Source of the DNA: Beroe forskalii
Lineage: Eukaryota; Ctenophora; Nuda; Beroida; Beroidae
Direction of reading: 5' to 3'
NCBI GenBank assembly: GCA_011033025.1
Contig: WFMF01000009.1
Coordinates: 620,001 to 684,000 of the forward strand
DNA length: 64,000 nucleotides
Shown: one piece after another, positions 11,770-23,262 of the stretch
How the letters are laid out: each line of letters starts with the position of its first letter
Numbering within the stretch: position 1 is the first letter of the stretch
Translations under genes and position numbers: made by a program
The notes under the pieces: generated by a model
Told to the model about the DNA's origin: nothing
Databases searched by the model: none
What the model saw: only the letters and a program-made list of their open reading frames with translations

Positions 11770-14700
11770 GTGAGTTTGACTGGGCGTGCTCAGGACATCT
11801 GCGTCATGCGCGTCTCCTTCCAGCTCAGCAATGAGTTGTTGTTCACAGCAGTGTACCCCGGAACAGGAGGTGTATCCGGGAACTGCTCAAGGAACCTGCC
11901 CAAACCGATCTTGAAGCTTTCAAGTGAAATCAGTTGTGAGACGTCATGCGGCAAGATATTCCAAAGTTGAGCTGCTTTAACACCAAAAGAACTGTCGTAG
12001 TCACTTCGAACAGAAAGCTGGGCTTTGGTGTTTAACTGTGGATGAGTGCCTGATCCCAAGCCGAGGATGGTGCTTAAACTGCATTTCTAGGTCATTAGGG
12101 GCATGCCTGTTAATGATTTTCCAAACTTGGATGATGCAGTATCTTTCTCTTCGGCGTTGCAGTGACATCATTTTTAGTTTCTTTTGAGACGATCCCAATA
12201 GCTCATATCTCTGAGACCAGCTATCTTTCGGACGAAGCATCGTTGGACGTTTTCTAACTTCTGGATGTCCATGATCTTGCTTGGGTTCCAAACAGGGCAG
12301 CAGTATTCTAGTCTTGAGCACCATGGACTTGTAAAGTGTGAGCATGACTACTGACGAACGATCACAGAAGGCACTGAGGGACCCAGGATGCCATTTTTCG
12401 AGCTGCTTGAGAAGTCTGTTCAATATGTGGAGACCACGATCTATCACTTGAGACTAGAACCCCCAAATCTCTAGCCGTGTCTTTCAATTCAATGATGTGG
12501 CCTTTTGGAGTTTTGTACTGAACATTCTTTAGATAGAACGGAAGTTGCCTTAGGAGGTAGGAGCTATTAAGAGGATAGCTAAGGAGTTGAAACTTGTCTT
12601 CATGGAGTTCCATGTTGTTAATTGAAGACCAGTTTATCACCCTGCACAGGTCGTCTTGTATGCGTGCAGTAGATCTTTGCCAAAGACTCTTGATATCAGT
12701 TTGGTGTCATCAGCAAACAAAGCCCTTTGCAGCTTTTTGAGTGTTGGGAGTAGGTCATTTATGTACAGGAGGAACAATATAGACCAAGTACTGTACCTTG
12801 TGGTACCCCACTGATAACAGGTTGAGGTGATGACAGAACACCTTCCACCTGGACGGTTTGGGTGCGGTTAGTAAGGAACTGTTCAATCCTAATTGAGGAC
12901 TTTGCCACCAATTCCATACCGTTGAAGCTTTTCTAGCAGGATTTGGTGATCAACTTTGTCAAATGCCTTGGAGTAATCGAGGTAGATCACATCCACTTCG
13001 TCATTACCGTTTAAGCAGCTATAAATAAACTCAATGTGACTGAGCAGCTGAGTCAGGCAACTTCGTTTCTTTCTAAACCCATGCTGATTTTGACTGATCA
13101 GATTTTCCTCTTCCAGATAATTAACCAGTCTGTCCCTCATTATTCGTTCAAAGGTTTTAACGATGTGTGAGGTAAGAGAAACAGGTCTGTAGTTGGCAGG
13201 GTCTGTGCGGTCACCCTTCTTATAAACAGGTGTAATGGACTGAGATTTGAGCTGACAAGGAATTGATCCTTTTGTGAAGGATTCTAACCACAGTAAATGA
13301 AGTGGTGCAGATAGCTCATCTCTGCAAGATGTAAGGATCTTGGCAGGTACATCATCATCCGACAGGCTGAGTACGGGTCAAGTTCTTTCAGTGCAGAGAT
13401 GATGTCCTCCTTTGAGAAGCTGAAGTCCAGGAAGGAAGTACTCATCCCTTTGGGGTAGGCCTTCAGAGTCAAGGCATGCACTGATATCAGCTTTTGCAGG
13501 GTCACTGAAAACCTTCTGGTATTGAGCTTGTAATAGCTCTGCTTTACTCCTTGGGTCACTTGTTAGTTCATTGGATGAGTTACGTAGGACAGGGATTGAA
13601 GATTTGGTCTTTTGGAACCTTTTGGCATATGAGAAGAAGTACTTAGGTTACTTCTAATAGTTTGTACAGCCTTTTCTCTCTAAGGCTCAGGTTATTCAGT
13701 ATTTCAGACTGAATATTGTAGCCCAGGAGATTTACTTCTTCGTAAGTTTGGGAGCAGCCGTGATTGAGGATTCCTTACTTGTAGGGCATGGATCCTGGCA
13801 TTCAGTTTTCTACGTTTTTCTTTCATGGCGGTGACAGGACTGTTTCTTCTAGGCTTTTGAATGAGCGCCGTTTGTTAACTTGCAGGTAGGGAATGCAGGA
13901 GCGTGATTTGCAGGATGGTGAGCTTCAATAACTCGAGATATTGCTCAGGGTCATGGTCGCAGAGGTCAAACAGATGTTCCCAGTTGACTGCTCTGAAAGC
14001 TTCTGTTCATTGCATCGAAGTCATGCTAGGATAGTCTGTAGCCCTGAAAGTGTGAGGGCTTCGAGTCTCTGACGAAGGAGCTGAGATAATTCCAAGCATG
14101 TCAAACCCGAGTAGTGCTTTAACCATGCTGTGGTCGGAGAGAATGGTAGGTGCGACACTTACTTCTGCAACATAACGTGGAACATTAGTGAGAGCAAGGT
14201 CTAGAATGTTATCTCCCCTTGTTGCCTTGGTGACGATTTGGGTGAGCTGATTCTTATCCATGAAGTCGAATAAGTCTGGCACACTGCTCGATTGGTAGGA
14301 CAAGGGCATCTTCCAATCCACGTTAGGGAAATTAAAGTCGCCTAGTATGTATATATCGGCATCCTGTGGTTTTCTGAGATGCGGTCAATTGTGTCTTGAA
14401 GATGGGATAGCAGGGATGAAAAACCTGAGGATTTAGAGTCTGGAGGCCTGTAGATTGACACAATAAAAGTGTGGCTAGACTCGATATAGCAGCAGACCAT
14501 ATTGTTCTCTTGATCATTATACTCCGAGACTTCCTTTACAAGTAGCTGGTCGTGGAGGTAGAGGAGACAGCCTCCACCGACTCGTTTATCTCGGTCCGAA
14601 CGATAAACATTGTACCCCTTGATTGAAACTTGGGCATCTGTAATATAGTCTTTAAGCCAAGTTTCAGTCACAGCAATCACAGCTGGAGGGGGGACTGCTG

Positions 14701-15531
14701 CCGTTAACAATGGTCTCCTGGATGAATGGGATTTTCCATCTACAGTTGCTGTTGGCAGCAGGTGACACACTCTGTCCATTGATTAGCACAATGGAGGAAA
14801 CTGCTGGTTGTACCACTGTGGGATCTGTGGCTGGTACATCGTTGGGGCAGGATTGAAGTTTGTCGGGGAGGAGCAGAGGGCTTGGTCTGTAATGCCTCTT
14901 GATCAGATCCTTCAGAAGTCGGGGTATTTCGTTCTGGACCAGGTCTGTGATCTGGTCGCTGAATCCCTGCTTCATGTTCTCCATCTTGTGCAGTAAAAAA
15001 GAAGCATCGTCGTTCCTGACCAAAGCCTCTGGTTTCCCACGCTGATGCACAGTAGGAGGGTAGGGTGTTTCTGAGATACTGAACCTGGGGATGGTTCGTG
15101 ATGGTGGCCGGAGGAGGTCTGATACTGTCCCTTTGTGTGGGGAATGGAGGTCTTGCATCTTCCCTTCTTGTGGCAGCTTCACTCTGGTTGAAGTTCTCCT
15201 GGTTCAGAGAAGGCCCTGCTCTTACAGTGCCCTTTAGGTGAAAGAATGTACACCCTTCCTTGAGCACCTTTGGCTTTTCACTGACTCATTGCAAAGCCTT
15301 GGGTGCCAGTATTGGCAATTGGCACCCTTGTTGCACCCTTTGGGGTTGCGTGATCCAAAACGGGTGAACTTGAAGCATCGTGGAGGGTGGGCTTTGTCGC
15401 ACTCTCTGCCGTTCACGGCGTCTTGCCCAGTCTCCCGTGCGGGCAGTTTCTCCGTTTATAGAGCTCACATATTTCTGATGTAGAGACTCTGTTGGTAGGA
15501 GCCTGTTGGCTAGCTGACTGTAAAGCCTCAC
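11770..15531 (-). mobile_element. decayed CR1-like non-LTR retrotransposon
   Basis: Read on the minus strand, frames broken by several shifts appear in LINE order. First is a Cys/His-rich region with CQYWHPRLC and HLKGTVR (about 15410-15230), as found in the N-terminal proteins of many LINEs. Next is an apurinic-type endonuclease with ETWLKDYI, RVGGGCLLYL, DLALTN and the SDHSMV motif (14760-14090). Reverse transcriptase follows with QHGFRKKRSC, DYSKAFDKVDHQ, SGVPQGTVLG and FADDTKLIS (13560-12650). The C-terminal tail has AAQLWNILP (12059-11790). At least five frame breaks make it inactive. Similarity to the CR1/L2 group is inferred from motif order, not from a search. Confidence 0.85.
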
Positions 15532-15759
15532 GTCCTCGGCGAGGGCTCACTCGCTCTCCTTCTTCATTTTCCTCCTCCTCGTTCCCTTCTTCCCTTCAAT
15601 GGTGAAGTTAAATTCAATGGTGAAGTTAAATTCCTTAATGAACTTGAAGCTCTTGAAAGTAAAACACTCCCCTTATGATCAGATGACTAGCAAAAGACTC
15701 CTTCAAAATGCACCAAACCCTGCTACACAACTGCAAGTCTGTGTATTACAGTATTAGCT

Positions 15760-16130
15760 TTCATTACACCATATTATTTGTTGTCTCATGATTTCTTGTT
15801 TTAACATAACATAACATAACATAAGGATAATGGTATTTAACCATCACTCTTCACATAGACGATTATCAAGAAAGTTTTTGATAAAGGTATCTCCTTATGC
15901 AGTGGATTCAGTCAAAACTGTGAATGGTCATGGAGCTGTTTTTAATTGATTTTTACAAAGAAGACTATTTAATATTAATATTATAATAATAATAATAAAA
16001 GGGTAATGGTATTTAACCATCACAATTTACACAAACAATATATAAATAACATTGGTAACATTATTACGCACCATTCAACTCAGGTGCCCATTAAACATCG
16101 TTAAAAACATTCATAAACAGTTAATTAGGT
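15760..16130. repeat. AT-rich repeats with duplicated GGTATTTAACCATCAC box
   Basis: Contains a short (AACAT)n run at 15804-15824 and two copies of TAATGGTATTTAACCATCAC (about 15829 and 16005). Sequence at 15768-15800 is the reverse complement of a dispersed repeat also seen near 53420-53440 and 55015-55030 (ATGATATGGTGTAATG). No gene is evident. Confidence 0.5.
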
Positions 16131-16459
16131 GATAAATTATCGACTGTGACAAATAAAATACTGTGATAAATAAATTACTGTGATAAATAAATTACTGCGA
16201 TAAAAGTGGTTTACTTGGTAATAAGTTAGATTTATGAAACCAACAAAAGTAAAATAAAAGTAAAAACATTAACCAGATTTGAAATACCAACATACTGGCA
16301 CATTTCTTCTACAATGAAAATATTTTATTAATCAAGGATTCACTTGAACAGAATCAAATTTGAGCATGCAAGGTTAATGCAGATAAAAACATGGTGAAAT
16401 ACATAAAATATAAAAATTATTCTAATTATGATAGCTAAAATTTCATTTGCTAAACACAT

Positions 16460-17135
16460 ACATATCCCTATTGCTAAACACGTATATCCCTGTCTGCGTT
16501 GCGCGGCGCGCTTCCCCAGTAGGGTAGCGCGGCGCGCGTACGCACACCTATGCGGGCTTAGGAAATATCCCTATTTGCGTTTGCTAAACATGTATATCCC
16601 TGTTTGCGTTGGTGCGTAATTGCGCGGCGCGCTTCCTCAGAAACACGCGGCGCGTACACACACCTATAAATAATGCGGGTTGCTAAAAAACACGTATACC
16701 CCTGTTCATGTTATCGTCCCGCGGCGCGTACACACACCTATGCGAGCTTAGGAAATTCGCGGGGAACGCCGCGCGCGAGGCTACAGGGGAACATCTACGC
16801 GAACGACACCTGGTTAGGAAAGTTGCCTGTTTAATCCTTTTCGTTTCGTAAAATGTTTTACCCCCTACAGGCGATAGGTTATGTGCATCATTATTTAATT
16901 TAACTAGAAAATCACATTTAATTTAAGTTTATTTTTATTTGAGTTAATATAAATATTTTTATTCGTTTCTATTTATTTATTCCTATTTCTTTCTACGAAA
17001 TCGTTCAAAATGTTTTTGATGAATGGATGCCAGTGCTCAAAGGTTTCCCCTAACCAGGGGCGTCGCGAAACGTTTTAGCGCTTGCCGCGCCGCGCACTCC
17101 GTGCGCGTAACCAGGGTCCTGGTTAGGGCAACTCA
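16460..17135. repeat. GC-rich dispersed repeat, copy 1
   Basis: CpG-dense blocks (GCGCGGCGCGC) alternate with conserved words such as TTGCTAAACACGTATA, TCCCTG, CACACCTATGCGGGC and the end segment GCGCTTGCCGCGCCGCGCAC...ACCAGGGTCCTGGTTAGGG. The same words recur at 44206-44660 and 54395-54925, so this is an interspersed family. Short open frames across it are artefacts of GC content. Confidence 0.75.
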
Positions 17136-17445
17136 AAGGTGTGTTATGTTCTTAAACCAATGGGTTAAAAATTGTTTAGAATTTAGATTTGCAGTGATGG
17201 TTCGATACCATTGATTTTGTACTATACTACACTAACATTTAAAGTTCTGTGGCTTGACTACAAAGATGACTGTATTTGTTCTACAAAGAAGAACATTTAA
17301 AGTCATTAGTTATAGTGTGTGTCTGGATACTGCTTAGTGTGTGGGGTGGATTTTATTGTCTGAAATTGAGATCAGACCCATTATTTTAAATATTTAATGA
17401 ACCACATAAGCCAATTGATAAACTGCTGCATATTTATTTATCTAT
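17136..17445. repeat. fragmentary repeat shared with other loci
   Basis: A ~35-bp stretch starting CTACAAAGATGACTGTATTT (17259-17293) recurs inside the LINE fragment at 57299 and, inverted, near 54809. ATCAGACCCATTATTTTAAA (17369) matches the GC-rich family's end near 44217 and, inverted, near 54890. Confidence 0.55.
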
Positions 17446-17456
17446 TGTATGAAGTA

Positions 17457-18586
17457 TATTTGAATTAAAAAGAAAACTTTCTTCAAGACATCAATCTGCA
17501 AGACTTTTCTCCAACTCCGTACTTGAACTCCAACATGATCCCTTTAGGTAATGCGATGTAGAGAGCAGCAGGATCTAAATGAGTCACACCAAGATGAATG
17601 GTGTGCAGGCATCTTCAGTCCAATACCTTCCTCAGCTTTCGGGATGTTTAAATTGTGAGAGCTTTTTATGAGGTAGGCCCACCCGCAGTCACCCCCTGGT
17701 ACCAGGGTATAGCACCATCAAGTGCAGTGACCACCTGCCTGAATGAAACTGAAACTTGTGCTCTTTGGTCTTTGAATGTACTCCAAGCATCAAGAAATTA
17801 AGCAACAAACTTAGTGAAGAGGAGTAGAGGACCGGTGGATGGATCCGGGTTATTTGTGTCCTTTTACGTTGCACATTAATAAATTAATGAGAAGTGGCAT
17901 GCATCCTGATCCAATACTCCATCTTGAGAGATGCTTCTCCTGAAAATCAGGGTTAAAACATATTTGAATTAAAAAGAAAACTTTCTTCAAGACATCAATC
18001 TGCAAGACTTTTCTCCAACTCCGTACTTGAACTCCAACATGATCCCTTTAGGTAATGCGATGTAGAGAGCAGCAGGATCTAAATGAGTCACACCAAGATG
18101 AGTGGTGTGCAGGCATCTTCAGTCCAATACCTACCTCAGCTTTCGGGGTGTTTAAATTGCGAGAGCTTTTTATGAGGTAGGCCCCCAGCAGTCACCCCCT
18201 GGTACCAGGGTATAGCACCGTCAAGTGCAGTGACCACCTGCCTGAATGAAACTGAAACTTGTGCTCTTTGGTCTTTGAATGTACTCCAAGCATCAAGAAA
18301 TTAAGCAACAAACTTAGTGAAGAGGAGCAGAGGACCGGTGGATGGATCCGGGTTATTTGTGTCCTTTTACGTTGCACATTAATAAATTAATGAGAAGTGG
18401 CATGCATCCTGATCCAATACTCCATCTTGAGAGATGCTTCTCCCGAAAATCAGAATTAAAACATATTTGAATTAAAGAGAAAATTTTCTTCAAGACATCA
18501 ATCTGCAAGACTTTTCTCCAACTCCGTACTTGAACTCCAACATGATCCCTTTAGGTAATGCGATGTAGAGAGCAGCAGGATCTAAA
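17457..18586. mobile_element. tandem ~503-bp element with 11-bp target duplication
   Basis: Two full near-identical units (17457-17960 and 17961-18463) are followed by a partial third (18464-18586) covering the first ~122 bp. The array is flanked by the direct repeat TGTATGAAGTA at 17446-17456 and 18587-18597, so the whole array looks like one insertion. The layout can be read as a ~122-bp direct repeat alternating with a ~381-bp body. Part of the ~122-bp segment recurs inverted at 52211-52290. No protein is encoded; the open frame found in each unit is repeated noncoding sequence. Confidence 0.8.
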
Positions 18587-18926
18587 TGTATGAAGTAGTG
18601 AATAAGTCATCATTCCTGAAGAAGAGATATTTTATCTCAAAATTGACAGTTGAATAGTGTTGCAAAGTGTATTGGTTTGATTTCATATTTGAGAATTTTT
18701 GTGTTTCTCTTATCAGTTTAATTATTTTTGCTTTTTTGATATTGATGCACATATCTCAACAACATCATTTATTGTTTGATACCATTTTGTTGACAATAAT
18801 TACCATGATAACTTATCTGCTCTGATCTTTCTTACTGCTAACAAAAAATAACACAAACAAAGAGTAATTTAAGGATTATGCTCCACTTTGTTATATCACA
18901 AGCTTCATATTTCCTAGGTTGTTATA

Positions 18927-20573
18927 ATGAATCTTGGCACTGTGATCCTTTCTACAAATAAGAACCACTTGGATACCTACACTGAGGAGAAAGATGATTT
19001 TGTCATACCAGTTGATAATGGAATCATGACATGTCACCTGAAATATGACATAAACAATAATATAGTGGACTATAATTCTGTTATCTGTGCCTTAGACATT
19101 AATCTTATGAGTTCCTCTAATTCTAGGCTACTTGAAAAATGGACACATAACTCCCAGAACGATTTCATTTTGATCACTTCTGATAGTATTGAAAAGATTG
19201 ATGGTTCTGATCATGTTCCCTATCACTATAAAGTGGTAAAGACCCCTATCCTAGGCTGCTGCTGTGTCAGTGGATTTGTTATAACAGTGACCTACACTTC
19301 CTACACAATTTGTAACCTCAGCAGCCTCACTGAACAGACTCAACCCATTGATGTTATTAAAAAGTGCACAGCAATAACAGCTGGTTGGCAACATGATATA
19401 GCTTTGAACGACCAGATAATTGATAATTTACATATTCTATTTTGTGATGGTAATACTGTTTATCACTATCTGGGAGATAAGCAAACTGTTATAGACACTG
19501 GAAGAGTTTTGAGTTTCTGCCAAACTCAATTTGGAGTTTTAGCTGCATTTGAGACTAATTGGAGACTGAGTCCTTTGCATCTATTTGGAGATGGACCAAT
19601 CAATATAGAAAATCTTGAGATACCAACCAAATCTCATAATATTTCTAATGAAGCACGCCTTCAGCTTTATGATTGGGAAATGAGTCCATTAGATGATAAA
19701 TCTTTGCCAAATCACAATGAACCAACATTGCTCATACACAGAAAAAATATTGTATGTGTTTCAGGATTTTACAAACATGTTATCAGTATATTCATTTTGG
19801 ATGATCATGATGGCAAGATTAATCATTTGAAAGACATATCAATTGGCTTGGAATACAGAATTGCTGGGTTGAATTTCTATCACTCTGATTTATTAGTTTT
19901 AAAGAGAAGATTTGACTCAGATAACATTTTGCTTACTTTTCCATCTAAATCTGGTAGTATATCTGGCAATGTTATCATTGATGTAGTTCAACTTACAGAA
20001 TTCATTGGATCAGTTATGAAAAAGCCAGAGAGAAACTCAAAAATTGATACAAATGCTTTTACCAAACAAACTGAATCTCATTCCATTTTATTACCAAGGT
20101 ATATTGATCACAAAAATATAACACAAGAAGAAATTAAAAGAAGGGCTGTAGAAATAATTGATGAGTTTAGTGAAAAACCTCCCAGTATTGGTTCATTTTC
20201 CGATTCTGAACTTTCAGATGGAACACTTGAAATTTTAGCTGACTGTAGACCTAGACATCCTTTCATACCTATACCAATATCAGATTCCTCTAGTGATGAG
20301 CTTTGTGAGCTTCAGATGCCAGGACATAATACAAGCAAAGTGTCTAATAAGCATAAACTCATTAGTGAAGTTGCTATTGGCAGTGCTGAAGTTGATGCAA
20401 CATCATCAGAGCTTTTGAATAGCACTGAAAAGATGTCTTGCTGTACAAAAATGATAAAAGAAGAATCAGAGTTATCAAAAATAAATGAAAAATTAGACAG
20501 AGTTGTAACTCTATTGGAAAGGCAAAATTCACTGCTTGAAATGATAGCTAGGCAATCACTTTTAAGTCAGTAA
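18927..20573 (+). CDS. 548-aa protein, WDCP-like beta-propeller plus C-terminal coiled coil (tentative)
   Basis: A single open frame of 548 codons, the longest in the window. A potential splice acceptor (TTTCCTAG) lies just before the start, suggesting a 5'-UTR intron. Residues 1-370 contain repeated beta-strand-rich segments (for example CCCVSGFVITVTY, ITAGWQHDIALN, LHILFCDGN, IVCVSGFYKHVISIFI) in the style of a degenerate WD propeller. Residues 400-490 are acidic and Ser-rich with SDSELSDG. Residues 510-545 form a leucine-rich coiled coil (KINEKLDRVVTLLERQNSLL). This order matches the WD-repeat and coiled-coil protein WDCP, but the name rests on remembered architecture only. A final AATAAA lies at 21036. 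The gene converges on the minus-strand gene at 21255. Confidence 0.85.
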   Translation: MNLGTVILSTNKNHLDTYTEEKDDFVIPVDNGIMTCHLKYDINNNIVDYNSVICALDINLMSSSNSRLLEKWTHNSQNDFILITSDSIEKIDGSDHVPYHYKVVKTPILGCCCVSGFVITVTYTSYTICNLSSLTEQTQPIDVIKKCTAITAGWQHDIALNDQIIDNLHILFCDGNTVYHYLGDKQTVIDTGRVLSFCQTQFGVLAAFETNWRLSPLHLFGDGPINIENLEIPTKSHNISNEARLQLYDWEMSPLDDKSLPNHNEPTLLIHRKNIVCVSGFYKHVISIFILDDHDGKINHLKDISIGLEYRIAGLNFYHSDLLVLKRRFDSDNILLTFPSKSGSISGNVIIDVVQLTEFIGSVMKKPERNSKIDTNAFTKQTESHSILLPRYIDHKNITQEEIKRRAVEIIDEFSEKPPSIGSFSDSELSDGTLEILADCRPRHPFIPIPISDSSSDELCELQMPGHNTSKVSNKHKLISEVAIGSAEVDATSSELLNSTEKMSCCTKMIKEESELSKINEKLDRVVTLLERQNSLLEMIARQSLLSQ

Positions 20574-21035
20574 ATGTTGCTGCTTGCATTGAGTTAGCAA
20601 TGCATCTAGTTTATGATAAATTTTTAAATGCCTAACATGAAGGCTTTTAGAAAGATAAAGAAATTATAACTGTCATAGGTATAAAGATAACAGTACACTT
20701 AAAGTATGGAATTTCTGATCTTTTCATCATGTTTGCTATATTCATAAAAACATTGATGATTAAACTAATAGCTATCTTTTACATCACTAAATCATTTGTT
20801 TCAAATTATATTATCATTCAAGATTGTTTAATTAATTTAATATTTTATTACTCAATATGTTCAATTTATGGTTACCTATTTATTATTTGAATTATGATTC
20901 TACCTTCAGTGTCATGAATTTTTGGTAAACACTAGCAATGTATATTAGGTATAATCATCTTCATAAAATTGCCAGTTTCATGTTCCAATGAAAGAGCTTT
21001 TAATAATCTTGATCCTTGTTATGAAAGTATGAATT

Positions 21036-21041
21036 AATAAA
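21036..21041 (+). terminator. polyadenylation signal AATAAA
   Basis: Canonical hexamer about 460 bp downstream of the stop of the 548-aa gene. AT-rich 3' UTR lies between, with no competing open frame. Confidence 0.5.
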
Positions 21042-21254
21042 CATAAGCAATAAGCTTTCCATACAGTCAGTCATGACTCATGAGTTTGATTCAATACAGT
21101 CCCTTGAGATTTGGAAAATCGAAAACTTGTTCAAAACAATTCATCTGAAAGACGTGATATTCAGAATACGAGGTCAGCAATTTTTTAACAGTTTGTTTAT
21201 GGACCCAATTCTTCATTAGTTCATTATGATTGCCTTAGCCAAAAACTCCGTGAG

Positions 21255-21995
21255 TTAATTGAGAGGCATTCTTGGTGGCAGTGAAGGTCTTGGTGGTGCA
21301 ACTTTTTGAGGCTGGTCTTTCTCTTCATCAATGTATAAATCCCAGTAATCAGAAACATAATCAGATGACGATGCTGAAGTATTTCTTGGCTGCTTTTCAA
21401 GTGGTGGTGGGAATTTAGCATCATAGAAGGTGACTGTAGGAACCTGTCTCTCATAACTTGTTGTGGCAATTTCTTGACGAATTTTCTGTGGATGGGTTAC
21501 CCATGGAGCAGGACCAGCTGGTTCATTCGACCTGTCTTTACTTAGATGATCATACCCATCTTTTGAACCTTCATCATGATAATCAAATTGCAATTCTTTG
21601 TACTGTGGTTCGGGTTTTTCAGTTGCTCTACGATTCTGTGGAAGTTGAAGTGTTTCATATACCGAAATTGATTTGTTGGCTTCATCAAAATTTATATTTA
21701 AGATATTTGCTTTGGTTTTTGACTGCTGCTGACGGTCATGAATTGAAGATGATATTCGTGGTGAATGGTTTTTCGAAATGCTCTCACATTCTTCTTGATG
21801 GTTACATTTTCTTAATAATTTCCGATTATGTCCAGATTCTTTTGCTGACTTCGACTGGTTGTTCTCTTCTTGCCTCACATCATTTAAATTGTTTTCTCTC
21901 TCCTCTCGAATACCAAAGATATAAGCTGCAACTAGTGAACTCACTAACATCAGAAAAACTATTATTATAACACAAAGGCTCCCAGTTTCGTCCAT
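21255..21995 (-). CDS. single-pass membrane protein with ITAM-like cytoplasmic tail
   Basis: A 246-residue open frame with no intron. Residues 1-6 are a very short N-terminal ectodomain, 7-27 a hydrophobic helix (LCVIIIVFLMLVSSLVAAYIF), and the rest a hydrophilic tail starting with basic/acidic GIREERE. Tyrosine motifs in the tail are VYETLQL, then EPQYKEL followed after 12 residues by YDHL. Together the last two fit the ITAM pattern ExxYxxL-x(6-12)-YxxL. Near the end is DYVSDYWDLYIDEE, and the C-terminus is proline-rich (APPRPSLPPRMP), an SH3-ligand style. This resembles transmembrane adaptor proteins of the LAT/PAG type in layout, although no palmitoylation CxxC follows the helix. No homologue is recognised. 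It is convergent with the 548-aa gene and divergent from the zinc-finger gene. Confidence 0.8.
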   Translation of the reverse strand: MDETGSLCVIIIVFLMLVSSLVAAYIFGIREERENNLNDVRQEENNQSKSAKESGHNRKLLRKCNHQEECESISKNHSPRISSSIHDRQQQSKTKANILNINFDEANKSISVYETLQLPQNRRATEKPEPQYKELQFDYHDEGSKDGYDHLSKDRSNEPAGPAPWVTHPQKIRQEIATTSYERQVPTVTFYDAKFPPPLEKQPRNTSASSSDYVSDYWDLYIDEEKDQPQKVAPPRPSLPPRMPLN

Positions 21996-22521
21996 AATTC
22001 TATCAGAAGAGCTATGTGCAAATCAAAATAAAGTGAAGGGAGAAGCTGAAAAACGAAATATCACTGTAGTCTTAAGGAAACAAAAACATCGTGTCTTGTG
22101 CTATCCTGGTCCTCTTCGAATTCTTAAATTGAGTATTGTTAGGGGGATCATATTCTCTTCCTGCTAAAATTACCTTCGGAGAATAGTCATCAAATTTTCT
22201 CAGTGTATAGAATATCAGCTCTGGTGAAATATTGGCAAGGGTGCTCAGGCCTATCTAAACTGACCATTGTCCCTAACTCTCAGTAATGGTCAGCTATACT
22301 ACTGCGGGAAGTATCACTTGGGTATTATAACGCCAGCAATACCAATCATATTTTGACTTGTAGCAGAAGGAATGGTCAAATCATATAATTTATGTAATGA
22401 AAACATTATTCGTAATGATGAAAATAATGAATTAACAATTGAAATATGCTGGTGAAATGATTTAATATGATTATTAAATGTGTCTACTTGTATCACTACT
22501 GCCTAATCTCCATGTTTGAGC

Positions 22522-23114
22522 ATGAAGTGTCCGTTGTGCTGTGAGTTTGTTCCCAATGAAGAGCTCCTGCAAGACCACTACCTGACAAAGTGTACGGGTC
22601 TTGCAGATGACAGTGAGGACGACATGTACTATGCCATTCCTCCGGTCATTAACATGAGAAAACTTGCTTACAAATGCTCAACCTCGGACGATAAAGAGAT
22701 CTACTTTCTTTCTACCTTCCTTGATGTAAGGCCCCCAATCAACATTCAACACACTGTGAATCATCCGTTCAAAAGTAAAATGATCGGTTTTCAGAAAAAT
22801 AAGAGCCTTGTTCTACACCCTGAGAAAATGAGTTTCCTCCAAATGTCCTTTTAACTGCAATCCACACTTTTTTATCTTCATTTTGAGATATTTTAAAGCT
22901 GACTGCATCTGTATCACCCTCAATTCTATATCGGCAGATACCCCAAGTCACTCTAGTGAGAGTATCTGAAGACATGTTCCAATCGGAGGAAATCACCATG
23001 CCAAACGGTGACGGTCCATTTGAGGGTCAGCTGGTCATCGGTGACGATGTGGTGTCAGTGACACCCTTCACTCTGACTCCAGATCCTGTCATTACTCTGC
23101 ACGTTACCAGTTAG
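22522..23114 (+). CDS. small zinc-finger protein, two exons
   Basis: Exon 1 (22522-22774) starts MKCPLCCEFVPNEELLQDHY and holds a Cys-x2-Cys-x12-His-x4-Cys finger, similar in spacing to UBZ4/RAD18-type ubiquitin-binding fingers. An acidic patch (DDSEDDMYY) and a mixed strand-rich region follow. Exon 2 (22888-23114) gives MFQSEEITMPNGDGPFEG and a strand-rich end VITLHVTS. The donor is AAAA|GTAAAA and the proposed acceptor is TTCATTTTGAG, a weak GAG acceptor, so the junction is uncertain. Without that intron the frame closes at 22854. The phases do match (1 base + 2 bases), giving about 159 residues. Function is unknown. It is transcribed away from the membrane-protein gene with about 525 bp between starts. 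Confidence 0.6.
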
Positions 23115-23262
23115 TCAATGATCTGCTGCTTAATTTCAGTTATTTGATGATTTCGATGGATTTCAGTTACATTTAACAACAAGGGATGTATTTTAATCTA
23201 ATCAATTTTGATAATCATTAAATATTATTTAATTAACCTCATATTAGTTAAGTTTGAAAGCA

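Noticed and set aside
17190-17215. GGTTCGATACC as a tRNA B box
   Set aside because: No A box or cloverleaf could be built upstream, and the sequence lies in repeat-derived DNA.
17457-18586. Hammerhead ribozyme in the 503-bp unit
   Set aside because: A CTGAAGA word occurs on the minus strand, but no GAAA-helix-UH arrangement follows in suitable positions. I leave it as a search to run.
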